Shown one piece after another: positions 10,961-22,673 of a stretch of DNA of 64,000 nt; position 1 is the first letter of the stretch; each line of letters starts with the position of its first letter. The translations under genes and the position numbers were made by a program. The notes beneath the pieces are model-generated. The model searched no databases and was not told where the DNA came from. It saw only the letters and a program-made list of their open reading frames with translations. This stretch comes from Manis javanica (Eukaryota > Chordata > Mammalia > Pholidota > Manidae): positions 60,333,613 through 60,397,612 of the forward strand of contig NC_133172.1 in assembly GCF_040802235.1 (NCBI RefSeq). The letters run 5' to 3'.

Positions 10961-13900
10961 GATAATGCAGGCCAAAGAGGAAGGGGCCTGGGGTGAGGGA
11001 CAGATGGAGGGACACAAAGGCCAGGGAAGTGACAGGACTTCGTGCCGTCGCCCTGGGGGCCCCTCCCCAGCTATTGCATCCCAGGCGCCTGGGTGTGCTG
11101 GGTGAAGCCACCAGCAATCCCCGGCTAGGCGGGCATTGGGGAGCCTGGTGAGTTGGGGCCACAGAAGCCCTGGGTATGCGGCACACATCCAAGGTCGGCA
11201 CACAGCACACAGATGGGACCAACTGCATCTCCAGGCTCAGGGCCTCAAGGGAACTCGGTGCCCAGCGGGAGCTTGGAACCTGGGCATGGCACCAGCAAAT
11301 GCGTGGGTGCAGGACAAAGGTCAGGGTCAGACTCCTGGTAAAGCCTTTGCTGTGAGGCATATCTTCCTCTGAAAATGACCAGCTGGTGGGCCCCAGCTCC
11401 TATGCTTCCACATGGGCTGGCTGGGGCTGGCTTGTGGGCGTTTGGCCCTCAGAAGGACCCCCATTGGGTTTAAAGCTCTGAGTTCATTTTGCCCCGGGCC
11501 TGCATGCCCTGTAGCCGGTGCTGTGGAGCAAGGGTCTCTGGGCAGCTTGGGGTAGCACTGAGGATGCCAGGACGGAACCCCGAACAGCTGTGTGGAGGAT
11601 TGGGGCTCCAGACACACAGGCGGCCCTGGCATCACAGGGACGGTGGGGAGGCTCAGGGGTGGTTATGGTGGTACTGGGGGAGGAGACCCCCAAGGACCAG
11701 ATCCTGCCGGGAACGGGACTGGTCTCCTCTCCATGAGGTCCCTAGAGGAGATGCCAGCATGGGGATGAAGGGGCATTTGATACCAGCAGGCCCAGTGGCC
11801 CGCAGCTTCCTGCAGGGTTGCAGACCGGGGCCGGACTTCAGGAGCTTAGCCTGTTTCTCCCCAGCCTGAGACCCTGGCCAGAGACCCAGACCTTTCTGCT
11901 CCCACAGGAGAAGTTGCACACCCAGAGGAGGGGGGAGTGCATGGAGGTGGTTGCCCCCCACAGGACGGGCCACACAGACTCAGGGACGAGGGAGAGACCC
12001 TGCACATGTCCGACCCTCAGGAGAGACCATGCCAGTCGCTGTGACCTTTATCCCCATAAAATGCCCCCCGCTGCAGGGACTTCCGCCCCTCCTATCTGCC
12101 CTGACACCCCTAAGCACACACGCGCACATGCACACACACACACACCATGTCCTGGAATCTGGCTGGTCCCAAGGTAAGCTTCCTCCTGCAGATAGAAAGT
12201 AGGCATGCCCTTGGTGCCACTTGGGACTGCTGTCACAGCCCCTGCCCATGCTTGCCCTCATCTCCCCACCACCTTTCCAAACTGCAGGCCTGATCCTATC
12301 ACTCTGAGGCTTTCCTTTGCTCTTGGGAGAAAGCATGACTCCTCCCGAGGCCGCCCAGCCCCAGCTGGCACCCTCCCTCGGGCACATGCCCCTTGCAGGT
12401 TCTCAGAAGCCCCTTGTACCCCCAGGGCCTCTGCACTGGCTGTTGGCCTCACCTGGTAGGCCTTTCCCAGCCTAGCCCACCCTTCTGTTCACCCCAGTTT
12501 TCTCCCTCAGGGCTGCTGCTCCAACCTTGGCTGCCCTGGCTGGGCCGTGATCATCCCCTCCTTTACTCACTGTCTGCTCCCCTCCCCACTGGGTCACCGC
12601 CGCCTTGGGGGTGAGACCTGTGTCTTTTCTCCACCATCAGATGCCCACCTCCCAGCCCAGTGCCCCGTACACAGAGTCCCGCTGACTGAGTCACTGGAGG
12701 GAGTGAGGGTTGGGGGGCTGAGCCGCTCCCCCGAGCTCACAGCCCTTCAGCCCCAGCTGCACCCCCAGGCACAGTCCTGCTGCGTGACCCTGGGTGAGCC
12801 GTGTCCCCTCACTGGACCCGACCTGCTCCACCTGGGAAAGGGGGCATCTCGGCTTTTAGCGGGCCACAGTGATCTCAGGGTGAGGAAGACGGCCATCAGA
12901 GGGCGATGTGACCCCCGCCACCACCGGGGCGACCGCACTGCCCCCGTCCCCATCAGTGGGAGATGGAGGTGGAGGTCCTGGGGGATGGGGAGGCCATGGC
13001 AGCATGGAGTCTCGTCCAGAGCCCTTGATGGCCAAAGGTGGACAAGAGCACCCTTGCAGACTCCTGGGGGTAGTGGGTCCAGGTCCAGCCTGGTGATATT
13101 TCAGCCCCGATGCCTGGGATCCCACCATTCGAGCATCATCACCTGGAGGGCAGGAATTGTCCGGACGGCCAGGGCCCCCTGCTCATGCCACAGACAGCTC
13201 AGCAGCTCTCGCCAAGCCAAGCCCAGACAGCCAGGCTGCAGCTCCACCTCCAGCCGTGCACCAGACACGCAGAGCCTCCAGGGCCCTGTCCAGACCTGAC
13301 TGTGCCCCTGGCCGAAGCCCAGAGCTGCAGAGGGCAGGCTGCCCGGCATGCTGGAGAGAAGTCAGAGCAAGGAGCCCAGGGCCTGTCGCGTCCTGCTGGC
13401 TGCAGCCCCCGGAGCAAAGTAGGGCTCTCGCCTCTTCCGACAGGCATCCCCTCGTCCCAGCACTTCCACACCCCTGCGCTCGCCACAGTGCCCCAGCTCC
13501 CCTGGGCCGCCCCTCTCCCCAAAGGTGCAAGCAGTGTCTGATCACGGCAGAAACCTTGGACACACAGATAAGGAGAAACCCTGTTACCCCACTGCCTGGT
13601 GACACTGCCGATCCCGCTGCTGAAGGCAGTGATGGCGACTCGGCAGAAGCCAGCGCTGGTTCAGTTTGGTCTCAACTAGAATAGGGTCTAAGGAGACCAG
13701 GTAGGTCTCTTTTTCTCAGAAACCAAAACCACGAAGAAGGCTCTGTGTTGTGGAATCAGGCAAAGTCAGGAGAATGGGTTGCAGGGAGGGTGACCCCTGA
13801 TTGGCTCATCTGTAATTGTGGCTGATAACATGCCTGCCTCGCGGGGTGATGCGACGGTTCGCTTTACCCCATGTGCCGAGTCCTGGCCCGGCACCCGGTT

Positions 13901-16079
13901 AGGGCGCGCTGAGTTGGAGCTTGTATTATCTGCATTTTGTCCCAGCCTCCCATGTTCTCTGGCTCTCCTCCCCTGGGCTGTGCACTACCTGGCCCCAAGC
14001 CGGGGGGCCCCTAAGCTGCTTTGCAAGATCCTCATGGGGTCTGCCTGAGGTACAGGGGGCTCCAGGATCACCACCAAAAGGGGGAAGTCACCAGCCCCAT
14101 GAGAAGCATCCTCCGAGCTGTGCTGGGGTGAGGGGCACCTGAGCAGGCTGCTCGCTCCTGCCGTTTCTCTGGGCGCCGTCCAGGCCTCTCCCCTGCTCTC
14201 TTCTCTCCTTCTCCCTCTCTCTCTCCCTCTCAGTGACCTCCTCTGATCCCCAGGCTTTCGACATCTCGCCAGCCTCTCAGCCCCACACCCTAACCTTCTG
14301 AGCCCAGCCGGAGAGGTCACAGGAGGACAATGCTTGGTTCCCCATCTCTTTCCTTCTCCATCTTGTCTGCCCAGCAAGTGCCCTGTCACCGTCCGTCCCA
14401 TGGCTCACATCAGGAATCTGCTGGCACCCCTGACGCCTCGCCTACCCCCCATGGTGGCTGCAGGGGCCCGCGTCAGGGACAGCAGCTGTATACACCTCAT
14501 CCCAACCCTGTTGGTCGTGTTGGTAGCTTGAGACCAGGTGTGGCAGGAATAGTCACACCACAGGAACTGGCAGAGGCCACACTTTGGGCCTCTTCTCTTT
14601 GGGGGACAGTTTCACAGGTAGCAGGACTCCCCTCCTCTTCCTCCAGTTTTAGGCCATCTCCCAGTCCTGCTGACACTGGATCAGGAGCCCACCCATTCTC
14701 TGCCACACTGCCAGCGCCCTGCGGGACGGCACCACGGCCGCCACTCCCCTGCTCCCACTCTGCTCAGGCCTGCCCACCCGCTCGGCACCTACAGGGCCTC
14801 GGCTGCAGCCCAAGTTACATCCCAGGTTGTCTCGGCCTTCCAGGGCTCTACGTGGCTTCTCCACACCCCTCCCCGCCTTCCTCCAGGTCCTCACACAGCC
14901 ACCTAGCTCCTACCCCGGGGCTTCTGCGACCCTCTGCCCTGCCCGCCGCATGTCCCCAACCCCAGCTCTCCCAGTGACCGTGCCCGCCTCAGCTGAAGTT
15001 CCACCTCTCCAGAGGGGCTTCCTGGGACATCCCCTGCCCCAACCCCCTAATTCCCTCCAAAGCCCCCTCTTATTCTCCCTTCTAACTCCAGACCCTGGGG
15101 TGGGAAGCCCTTGTTAGTTGTCTGGCCTGGTTCACAGGGCCAGGGCCCCTTCGGTTAACTGAGGGCATGTCTGTCAAGCACTTGGTAAGCCCCACACAGC
15201 AGTGGGTCAGGAAAGGCAGCTTCCGGTTCCCGCTTCGTGTGAGCAGCAGAGAACTGGAGACAGAGCTAGAGGGGCCTGCCCAGAGCCGAGGGAAGCCAGA
15301 GGGCAGGGCAGGCAGGCGGGGAGGGCCTGAGGGCAGTAGGGAGTGCCCTGGGGTGGTCCCGCATGGGAGTGCAGGCTCCAGTTTGCGCTTCATAAGTTTA
15401 GAAGGGGCTCTGGAGACAGGTGGGGCTCTGAGCATGGACCCCTGCTGTGCCCGCTGGCCTGGAAGTGCCAAGCCCTCTTCTCCAGACGGCAGGGCCCGGA
15501 CGCTGGGCACAGCGCTCTTCTACAGAGGAACGTGCGCGAGCCCCCAGGCTGCTCTCCCATCCTGGGGCTGGGGACAGGACGAGCTCACATGCCACTAAAT
15601 TAGATCACGGAGGCCCTGACCTCACCTGTCCCAGAAGGCAAGGCGGCGGGAGGGGGCTATAAACCCCAAAACAGCGGCAAACAGCTTTTTTTAGCTGCAT
15701 GTGGGGCAAAAGGAACAAAATGATGCCCCTGCTCCCCGGGGCCAAGGGGCAACAGCCATGGGTGCCAGAGAGAAAACAGCTTGGCGGCCTCTGACCTCTC
15801 TGTCCAGGGCAACGCACTCAGACTAAACCGGAAACTGGGTCACACGTCTGCTAGGAGGGCCTGGAAGTGTGGGGAGAGGCTGGCCAGACATCCCCCAGCC
15901 GCCCAGAGCCTACAGGCCTCCTCACACTGCAAACCACCTCTCGGTGTCCTGAGGGGCCCCAGACACGCCTTTGGTGGGCTCACAGGACACCAGCAGGACC
16001 CACGAGGGCAGGACAAGCAGGTGGGTGGGGTCTTCTGAGGGCCACACAAGGCACGTGCTGAAGCCCCAGCCCCGGTTCA
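10961..16079. other. Intergenic DNA, no gene recognised
   Basis: GC-rich DNA with long open frames in all phases but no start, splice or domain logic. It holds a short CA tract (12115-12146) and a CT-rich tract near 14200-14235. AP-1 heptamers occur, for example TGAGTCA at 12687-12693, without other promoter marks. Frames of about 215-250 codons at 12.5-13.3 kb and 14.3-15.0 kb look like GC-bias artefacts. Confidence 0.5.
12115..12146. repeat. CA microsatellite, interrupted
   Basis: A run of CA dinucleotides interrupted by CG and TG steps, about 32 bp. Confidence 0.85.
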
Positions 16080-16403
16080 CAGCTGACCCTCAGTCAATGC
16101 CGGCGTTTGAGGTGCCAACCTCCACACCGTGGGAAATCCCCATGTAACTCTGACCCCCCCAAAACTTAAACTACTAGTAGCCTGTTATTGACCCAGGACC
16201 CTTACTGATAACATGAACAGTCGATTGACACAAATTTTGTTATCTGTGTTATATACCACATTCTTAAAGTAAGTAAGCTAGAGAAAAGAAAATGCTTTTT
16301 CAAATTATCGCAAATCTCCAAAATCTTTTCAAATATATTGAAAAAAATCTGCATGTACGTGGACTCATGCAGTTCAAGCCCATGTTGTTCAAGGGTCGGC
16401 AGT
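16080..16403 (+). mobile_element. Tigger-type (pogo) non-autonomous DNA transposon, MER2-like
   Basis: About 0.32 kb bounded by inverted ends: 'cagctgaccctcag' on the left, and 'gttgttcaagggtcggcag' on the right. The inside matches the MER2/Tigger layout as I know it ('cccccaaaacttaaactact', 'cagtcgattgacacaaat', 'taagctagagaaaagaaaa'). Non-coding and fossil. Confidence 0.75.
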
Positions 16404-16549
16404 GCTTAGGATTGAGAGCTTATAGGGAGAAAGAAGCGGTCACCCCAAGGGCCTAGCGTGGATTCACCAAGAGCTTTCAAGCCAGGTGACCAACTGCCTC
16501 ACCCACAGGGCTCAACAGGCCTTTGATGGAGTGTCTCATCCTTTTCTAC

Positions 16550-16732
16550 AGCATTGGTCCTAAACTTGAGGGAATACCTGAAAGCCTTGTGGGCATGCAG
16601 ATCACTGGGTTCACGCCAGGAGTTTCTGATCTAGTGGGTCTAGGGTGGGTCCCGAGAATCTATATTTCTAGTAAGTTCCCAGGTGCTGCTCAAGCTGCTG
16701 GTCTAGGGACCGCACTTTGCGAACCACTGCCT
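16550..16732 (-). mobile_element. MER20 hAT-Charlie element, antisense
   Basis: Near full-length MER20 in complement. The right end reads 'gcgaaccactgc'. Inside are 'agttcccaggtgctgctcaa', 'aggagtttctgatctagtgg' and 'gcagatcactgggttcacg'. MER20 is shared by placental mammals, so this supports a eutherian source. Confidence 0.85.
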
Positions 16733-16844
16733 TTTGGGACGTCTGTCTGGGGGAGATGTGATCTGGGTGGTTGGAAGGCCGGCCGGTCCAGGGCCACTCT
16801 GCCCAGAGTGACAATGTCCGGGTGGCAGTAGACAGAGGTGAGGG

Positions 16845-17045
16845 GGATCCACTGTTTACTGAGGACCCACAACGTGCCAGGCAGCAAGCTACCCTGGGGG
16901 CCATATTATCATCCCTGTTTTATAGTTGAGGAGACTGAGGCTCAGAGATGTGCACTAACTTGCCCAAGGACATAACAGCTAGTAAGTTCCAGAGCGGAGA
17001 CACAACCCAGAGTCTCTGACTCCACAGACAGGACCCTGTTCTGTC
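16845..17045 (-). repeat. MIR SINE, antisense
   Basis: Clear MIR complement: 'tttactgaggacccacaacg', 'gttttatagttgaggagact', 'cttgcccaaggacataacag' and the terminal 'gactccacagacaggaccct' block. Confidence 0.85.
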
Positions 17046-17184
17046 TTGGCCAATTCAAAATTGTCATCAAAGATTTAAACATATGGAAGGCATGCCAATC
17101 CATACACATATGATCTAAAGCCGAGAGAGGCCATCCGTGAGCCAAAAGTTTTAAGAGTCTATCAGAAAAGCCAAAAAGCGGTGA

Positions 17185-17290
17185 GGTTCACTCATTCCGT
17201 GAACAGTCACTGAGCTGCCTCCATGTGCCAATGTGCGAGGCATTCACGACACATCAAAGATCAAAACAAAACACAGAGTAGTCCTTGTCT
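17185..17290 (-). repeat. L2 LINE 3' end fragment, antisense
   Basis: Has 'cactcattccgtgaacagtc', 'actgagctgcctccatgtgc' and 'gcattcacga', the complement of the L2 3' terminus. Confidence 0.6.
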
Positions 17291-18064
17291 CAAATTGCTT
17301 TGACTTACGATGATGACTACTGTTTATTATATAAAGGTAATGGAAGTTAGAATTGAAACATCTGTCTAAAATTTATTGGCCCTACAATCAGTCTAGCTTT
17401 GTTATTTACATATTTTTTGCTCCAGTTCCTGCCCACAGGCCCACACACCGGGCATGGCATCGACAGCTTCATGGCCAGCTTCTCCCGCGGGGTGCTCATA
17501 AGGAGCTCCCACATTCCCTCCGGGCCCTGTAACTGCCATTTCCAAAGGCTGCCCGATGTTCCTCTCTGAGCGTTCGCCGCGGCTCACTCAGCTGTCCTCG
17601 GTCGCTGGGCGCGGAAGCCGCTGACAGCAGTGGTTGCTAATACCAGTGCCCGGGTGGTGACCGTGGCCCATTTCTCGTGTGGGGGTTTTCCCTTAGGACT
17701 GGAACTCCAGGCTCAGAGTGTGGCAATGGAGAGTGACAGAATAAAGTCCTTCCTGGAGTTTGGAAGTCAGTCAGCGTCACAGAGCCGTGCTGGGGAGGCC
17801 AGGGCACCATACATGAGTAAGGTGATGTGGAGGTTTGTGCAGGACAGGGCTGGGGTCCACCCCTGTGCGGGCCCTCCTCCTGGGGCCTACCCCACTCCCC
17901 AGGCTCCTGAGCTCCGGTTCTCTCCACAGCCTTCCCAGCTTTGACACCCCCCAACCCCCAGGGAGTCCGTGGCGACTGCCCAGGCTGCGCACTGCTCTCT
18001 CCTCTGGGCCCGGCCCTGGCAGCTGCCATGGCTGTCCTGGGGCGACATGTGGGCTCTGCCACCA

Positions 18065-18265
18065 GGCAGACTGAAGTCTGAATCCCCCCTCCTGCTTTAC
18101 TGCCAACAGTGACCTTGGGCAAGTCCCTCTGGGTTTCTTCATCTGTAAACTAAACTTGTTATTGAAAATATTTGCCCACCTCTCTGGTTGTCAGGAGAAT
18201 GGATGAGATAAGGCGGATGACAAGGCTCTGTAAACAGCGGGGGATCAGGGCAAATATTGGTTCCC
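18065..18265 (+). repeat. MIR SINE
   Basis: 'actgaagtctgaatccc', then 'gtgaccttgggcaagtccct', 'cttcatctgtaaactaaac' and 'gagaatggatgagataagg' follow the MIR order. Confidence 0.8.
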
Positions 18266-18329
18266 ATGTCACACGCCGGAAGGGCCTGGTCTCCCCGTGC
18301 CAGGGCAGCAGGCAGAACCTGCTCACAGT

Positions 18330-18425
18330 CCCCGGTCAGCCACTTACTGTAACGTGGGCTACGTCTTACAGTCTCAGAGCCTCAGTGTCCACCCGCAGAA
18401 TGGGAGGATAATGGCCCTGGGCCTT
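18330..18425 (+). repeat. MIR SINE fragment
   Basis: 'cagccacttactgtaacgtg', 'cagagcctcagtgtccaccc' and 'gaatgggaggataatgg' are MIR core pieces. Confidence 0.65.
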
Positions 18426-18589
18426 CCTCACAGGGCCGGCTCCGGATCCCGTGCAAGGACCCACGGTGTGGGCACCTTGTAAGGGGTTGGCCGTGGTGAC
18501 AGGAGTGGTGCCAGGTCAAAGCCTCTGCACCTGAGACAGGAAAGAGGTTTTGGTTTTTGTCTTTGTCCTGGAAGTGCCCAGACTCTGTG

Positions 18590-18720
18590 GCCACAGCACT
18601 GGGTTGAAGCCTCAGCTCTGTCACTTATGCTGTGTGACCTCAGGCTCAAGATCTGCCTCTCTGAGTCTCAGATGCGTGTAAAGAACATCCCACAGCGCCT
18701 GGCTCCTGGAGGTGCCCAGC
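18590..18720 (+). repeat. MIR SINE fragment
   Basis: 'gggttgaagcctcagctctg', 'tcacttatgctgtgtgacct' and 'ctctctgagtctcagatgcg' give the MIR core in order. It is the third MIR in about 650 bp. Confidence 0.75.
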
Positions 18721-19265
18721 AAGTGGCAGAGCTGTGGGAGCCCCCGCAGGGGAGAAGGGGGGAAGAGCGGCCAGGAGTAGCCCCTCTGAAGGGTCCTGGG
18801 ATTTCGTAGGCAGAGGAACGGTAGTTTTGATGTGGGGGAATTGTTTCAATACTGGACCTCCAGGCAGTCACGCTGAGGCTGTCTCTTGCCTGGTTCCCCA
18901 GGTCCCAAGCACCTGCAGAGGGCTTGGGGAAACCCTCGGGGGCAGAGGGCTGCCACATCAAGCATCACAGGCTGCTTGTTTGAGCCGCCAAGTGTCAGGC
19001 CCCTTCCCCCAGCTGCACTGATCAGCTGCCACCTCCTTGCAAGCCCCACGTGGGCAGTACCCGTGTGCAGGTGGGGAGACTGAAGCTCAGAGGAGTGCTT
19101 CTCCCAAGTCCCGCTGCCCAGCCACTTGCAGCGCTTCACGGTGACCCACTGCCCGGTTTCCCTGGAACGGAGCAGATTCCTGGGGCCTTTCCACACTACA
19201 CCTGGGAATGTCCCAGTTTGCATGAGCATGGGCCACGCTTGCCAGCGTCCCACAGAAGCCTGATA

Positions 19266-19680
19266 AGAGCTGCATGTGTGACTTTAAATTATCCAATAGC
19301 CACGTGAAGCAAGTAAACAGAAATGGGTGAAGTTAATTTTAATATCTTACTTAGCCCGAGATGTCCAAAATATTTTCATTTCGACATGTAATTCATATAA
19401 AAATTATTCGTGAGGTATTTTATCTTCCTTTTTCTCGTACTACCTTATCAAAATCTAGAGTGTGTTTTACATATACAACTAGATTTGCCAAATAAAATAC
19501 AGGGCTGCCTGGATAATTCTCCATCTCAGATAAACAATTCAGAAAAAGGTTTGAGTAAAAGTATATATCCCAAGTATTGTATGAGACATACTTGTGCTAA
19601 AAGTTTATTTCTTGTTTATCTGAAATTCAAAGTTCCCAGGGTGCCTGTATTTTTTATTTGCTCCACCTTGTATGCTGACT
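19266..19680. mobile_element. AT-rich DNA-transposon patch, including a palindromic element
   Basis: The first half (to about 19,480) looks like an old non-autonomous DNA transposon ('ccaatagccacgtgaagcaa', 'tccaaaatattttcatttcg'). The second half is palindromic: 'aaataaaatacagggctgcc' near 19,490 returns in complement near 19,640-19,665, and 'cagataaacaattcag' faces 'tcttgtttatctgaaattc'. Family not named; non-coding. Confidence 0.55.
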
Positions 19681-21734
19681 CCCAGCACCTCTGGATTCAG
19701 AGGCTTCCAATTCGGGTACTTAATGGCCACTGGAACTCCCGGCGGGGCAGGGGACAGAGCTGGCTGAGAGGAAATCTGCCTCGTGGAGACCAAGATCGCT
19801 GGCCACCCGGAGGCAACCCCCAAAGCCACGTCTTTCTCCTCCCCCCTCCACGGCCCCCTATCCATCGCCCCTTTGCCTGGACCCTGATGTCTTTGTCTTC
19901 AACTCAGCAGAGTCTATTTCCAGTCACCTCCTGGCAGGTGAACAGTGGCAGGGAAGAAAGTCCGGGTCTCACCCTCAAGGCTCCATATCAGCAAATCTTC
20001 AGAAGCTAGAAAAGGGGTCAGAGACAGTGAGGGTAACAGAGCAGGCTGGGCAGGGGCAGGTGGATGGGCCCCACCCAGAGATGGGGGTCCAGGGAGCCCA
20101 CTGCCTTCCTGAACCTCAGCCTCGTCCCTCCACCACTCAGGCCTGGGCCGAGACACTCAGAGGGGGATCTCTGACCCTGGGGTGTTTCTCTCTGCCTCAG
20201 TTTACACATCTGAAAACACCGGGAACTTACAGACTGGAGCCCAGGCATGAGGAAGTGGACACAGAGGGGCGGCTGCTGGGGAAGGCTGCAGCCTGCACGG
20301 GAGGTAGGTCTGCCCTTCAGAGTCTGCGTGTTCCAGCCCTCCCTGGGCTCCCGTGGGTCCAAAGCCCCTGGCCAGGTCATGGGGGGTGGGGGAGAGGGGG
20401 TATATTCAGAGTTTCATGGAGTGTTGGTACCAAGGCCATGGCTGGAACGGAGAGGTTGGCCACTGGCTGGGGTCACACAGCACACCTGGCAGCAGGATAG
20501 AAGCCAGCTGGGGAGCTGAGGCCCAGAGCAGTGGGCTTCCCATTGCCCCTCTGCCCCTCTGCCACAGGCTATGACCGCACGGGTCACTGGTGCCAAAGAC
20601 CCCAGAGAAAAGGACAGTGGGTGACATTTTCCCTTGGGTAAAGTGATGCCCCAGGGAGGGGTGGGTAGTGCCTCACCTGAGCCCCCTCTGCCTGTAGGGC
20701 TGAGCCCAGAAACCAGCTCTCACCACCAGCCCACAGCAGTCATGTGATTTGTGGGGCTCAGTGCAACATGAAAAGAAGGGTACCCTTGTTCAAAAATTAA
20801 TTAGGATTTTAATGTGGTGACAGCAGAGCATCAAACCAAGTACAGGGCCCTTCTGACAATGGGGTTCTGGGCACAGGATACACACTGTGATCCCCAGGGT
20901 CGGGGGCACAAGCAGAGGGAGGGGCTGCACTCAGGCCTGGCCCATTGCCAGCCACCCTCCCTGCTCATCCCCTGCAAACCCTGGCCAGGGACTCAACGGC
21001 TCCTGACCTCCGCCTTCAGCCCAGGGGCTCCCTTTGCAGCCCAGCCTGTCATGCTGCCCCCCATTCAGGGCACACAGCCACCAACGCCCCTCCCCCCTGG
21101 GCCAGCATCCCTCTCCCCCTCTCCCTGCATCTCTCCAGAGGTCCCAGGGGGTCACTGCATCCTCAGAGGCATCTTTCACCAGGGCGCCCCCACCCCATCC
21201 CCAAAAGGCCCCTGCAGTCAGGCCTGGCCTCACCCTCCTGTCCCCCCTGCCGCCCTGTGTGCATGCTCTGGCGCACCTGCTGGGCAGGGCCCTGTCCCCT
21301 GGGGCCACCAGGCCCGTGACCGGGTGAGGTACCAGCACAGGCACAGGAGTGCTCCGTGATCGACACAGTGTGTTTATGAAACATTTTTAAAAGAAAAGTA
21401 ATGCCAAAACTCCAGGATGAACGAAACAGCAGAGTGCACAGGCGGCATCGGTATTCTCGTCTTCCTTTTTGCATCGGCCCCGATGAGGCTCGGGCTCGCC
21501 CCTGCTGCTGCGGATCCTGTCTTTGTCTGAAATGTAAATATTTTATCCTGGATCTTTGCATTAATTTTGATTTCCTTTTAAATTCTGCACTAAAATAATA
21601 TTTTCTTGATCGCTGTTGTTAGCACCTCCTTAAATTTTGCTCTCACTTGCTGTCCACAGGACCCCCAGCCATGGGGCAGGATGGGCAGAGATGTCCCCAA
21701 GCCAGGGAGGATGGGGAGGGTGACAGTCACATGA

Positions 21735-21990
21735 ATAATGAAAATAGCAGCTATCACGCACTGAAGTCTACGGCCAAACACCGATCCAGCTCTGTCCCTT
21801 CTTGAGCGCCTACTGTGTGCTGAGCGCTGTTCTAGACACAGGATAAAGCAGACATAGATACAGAGATACAGCGCACACATCCCGGTTTGGGGAGACAGGC
21901 GATAAAGTAATAAAATAAGAACCGGCAAATGCGAGGTGTGCCGAGGGGAAAACGAACCGAGAAGGGAAGACCGGAACCCGGGACGGGGAG
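21735..21990 (-). repeat. MIR and L2 remnants, antisense
   Basis: 'gaataatgaaaatagcagct' fits a MIR tail in complement. 'gagcgcctactgtgtgctga' and 'ctgttctagacacaggataa' fit an L2 3' end in complement. Confidence 0.6.
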
Positions 21991-22408
21991 CAGGCTTCCT
22001 GCCTGGACAGCCCCCCAACCCCAAGCAGGGGGCACAGCCGGAGGGAGGCAGTGTACTTAGCCCCAGTTCTCAGATGCGAAAACCGAGGAGGCTTGCCGGG
22101 GAAGTGGCCGAGCTGGGCTCCCAGCGGGGCAGGTCGGCGCCAGAGGGCTTTTTACTGGGAAGTAGGGGGAAGGGGGAGACACCAAGGAGCGGCTTTCTCC
22201 ACTTAAAGGGGCCGCCGCCTCCTGTGTTGGGCACAGTATTCTTTGCCTCACTAGGAAAGGGCCAGGTTGCCTCATTCAGGGTTTCCTGGTTCCCCCCGGT
22301 TCACTGCCTGAGCCCGGGGAAGGGGGCCAGCCCGCTACTCCCAGTCCCCACCCCCACCCAGCTCGCTGCACAGACCACCCAGCGGGGGCCCTTTAAGGCC
22401 GGCCCTGA

Positions 22409-22673
22409 GCCAGCAGTGTGATCACGCTCCGCTCCGAGTGTGCAAGTTCATTCATCCAGGGGCCCGTGCTGACTCACGCTTATGAAAGTGATTTTTCTGG
22501 CACCGCCTACCGCCCGCCTCTTCCTAGCCAGAGAAATACCCTGGTTTCCCGGCCTCTCACTGCCCCTTGGATCCCCGCGGGGAGTGGGTGTCCCGCGCCC
22601 AGTGACCCCCCTGGTGCTCCTAGTGCCCGGCCAGGCCAGGCTTGCCAGTCTCCCTCGATCCCCTGCCCATCAG
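22409..22673 (+). other. OSGIN1: Probable OSGIN1 5' exon (5' UTR or extended N-terminus)
   Basis: The 3' edge is a strong donor (CAG followed by gtgagtaa at 22,674). It pairs with the acceptor at 26,649-26,650 in front of the exon holding the usual start codon. The left edge is not a splice site; 22,409 is only the first base after an in-frame stop (22,406-22,408). From there the frame stays open across the junction into the OSGIN1 frame, but it contains no ATG. Human OSGIN1 has a 477-residue and a 560-residue form as I recall, so this exon may encode the longer form from a non-AUG start, or may be plain 5' UTR. The transcription start is not determined. Confidence 0.45.
22467..22477 (-). promoter_or_regulatory. 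Antioxidant response element (NRF2/small MAF site)
   Basis: Read on the minus strand this is GTGAGTCAGCA, a complete match to the NRF2-small MAF consensus RTGASTCAGCA. OSGIN1 is a known NRF2 target, so the position fits. It is 207 bp upstream of the first-exon donor; whether it lies upstream of or inside the transcript depends on the unknown start site. Confidence 0.65.

Larger units (their letters stand above)
17291..22408. other. Intergenic DNA leading to the OSGIN1 promoter
   Basis: No gene recognised. It contains three MIR pieces (18.07-18.72 kb), an AT-rich transposon patch (19.27-19.68 kb), and an unnamed old repeat near 20,740-20,860 that seems to resume at 21,350-21,660. MIR/L2 remnants follow at 21,735-21,990. 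GC content rises from about 22,000 toward the OSGIN1 first exon. Confidence 0.5.

Noticed and set aside
12687-12693. AP-1 heptamer as a distal OSGIN1 enhancer
   Set aside because: Seven-base AP-1 cores occur by chance every few kb. No other regulatory sign is nearby, and it lacks the GCA flank of an ARE.
14330-14977. Open frame of about 215 codons in intergenic DNA
   Set aside because: Ser/Pro-rich low-complexity translation, no ATG start context, no splice partners and no recognised homologue.
1-22000. MLYCD exons
   Set aside because: MLYCD lies upstream of OSGIN1 in human at tens of kb. No malonyl-CoA decarboxylase-like frame was found.
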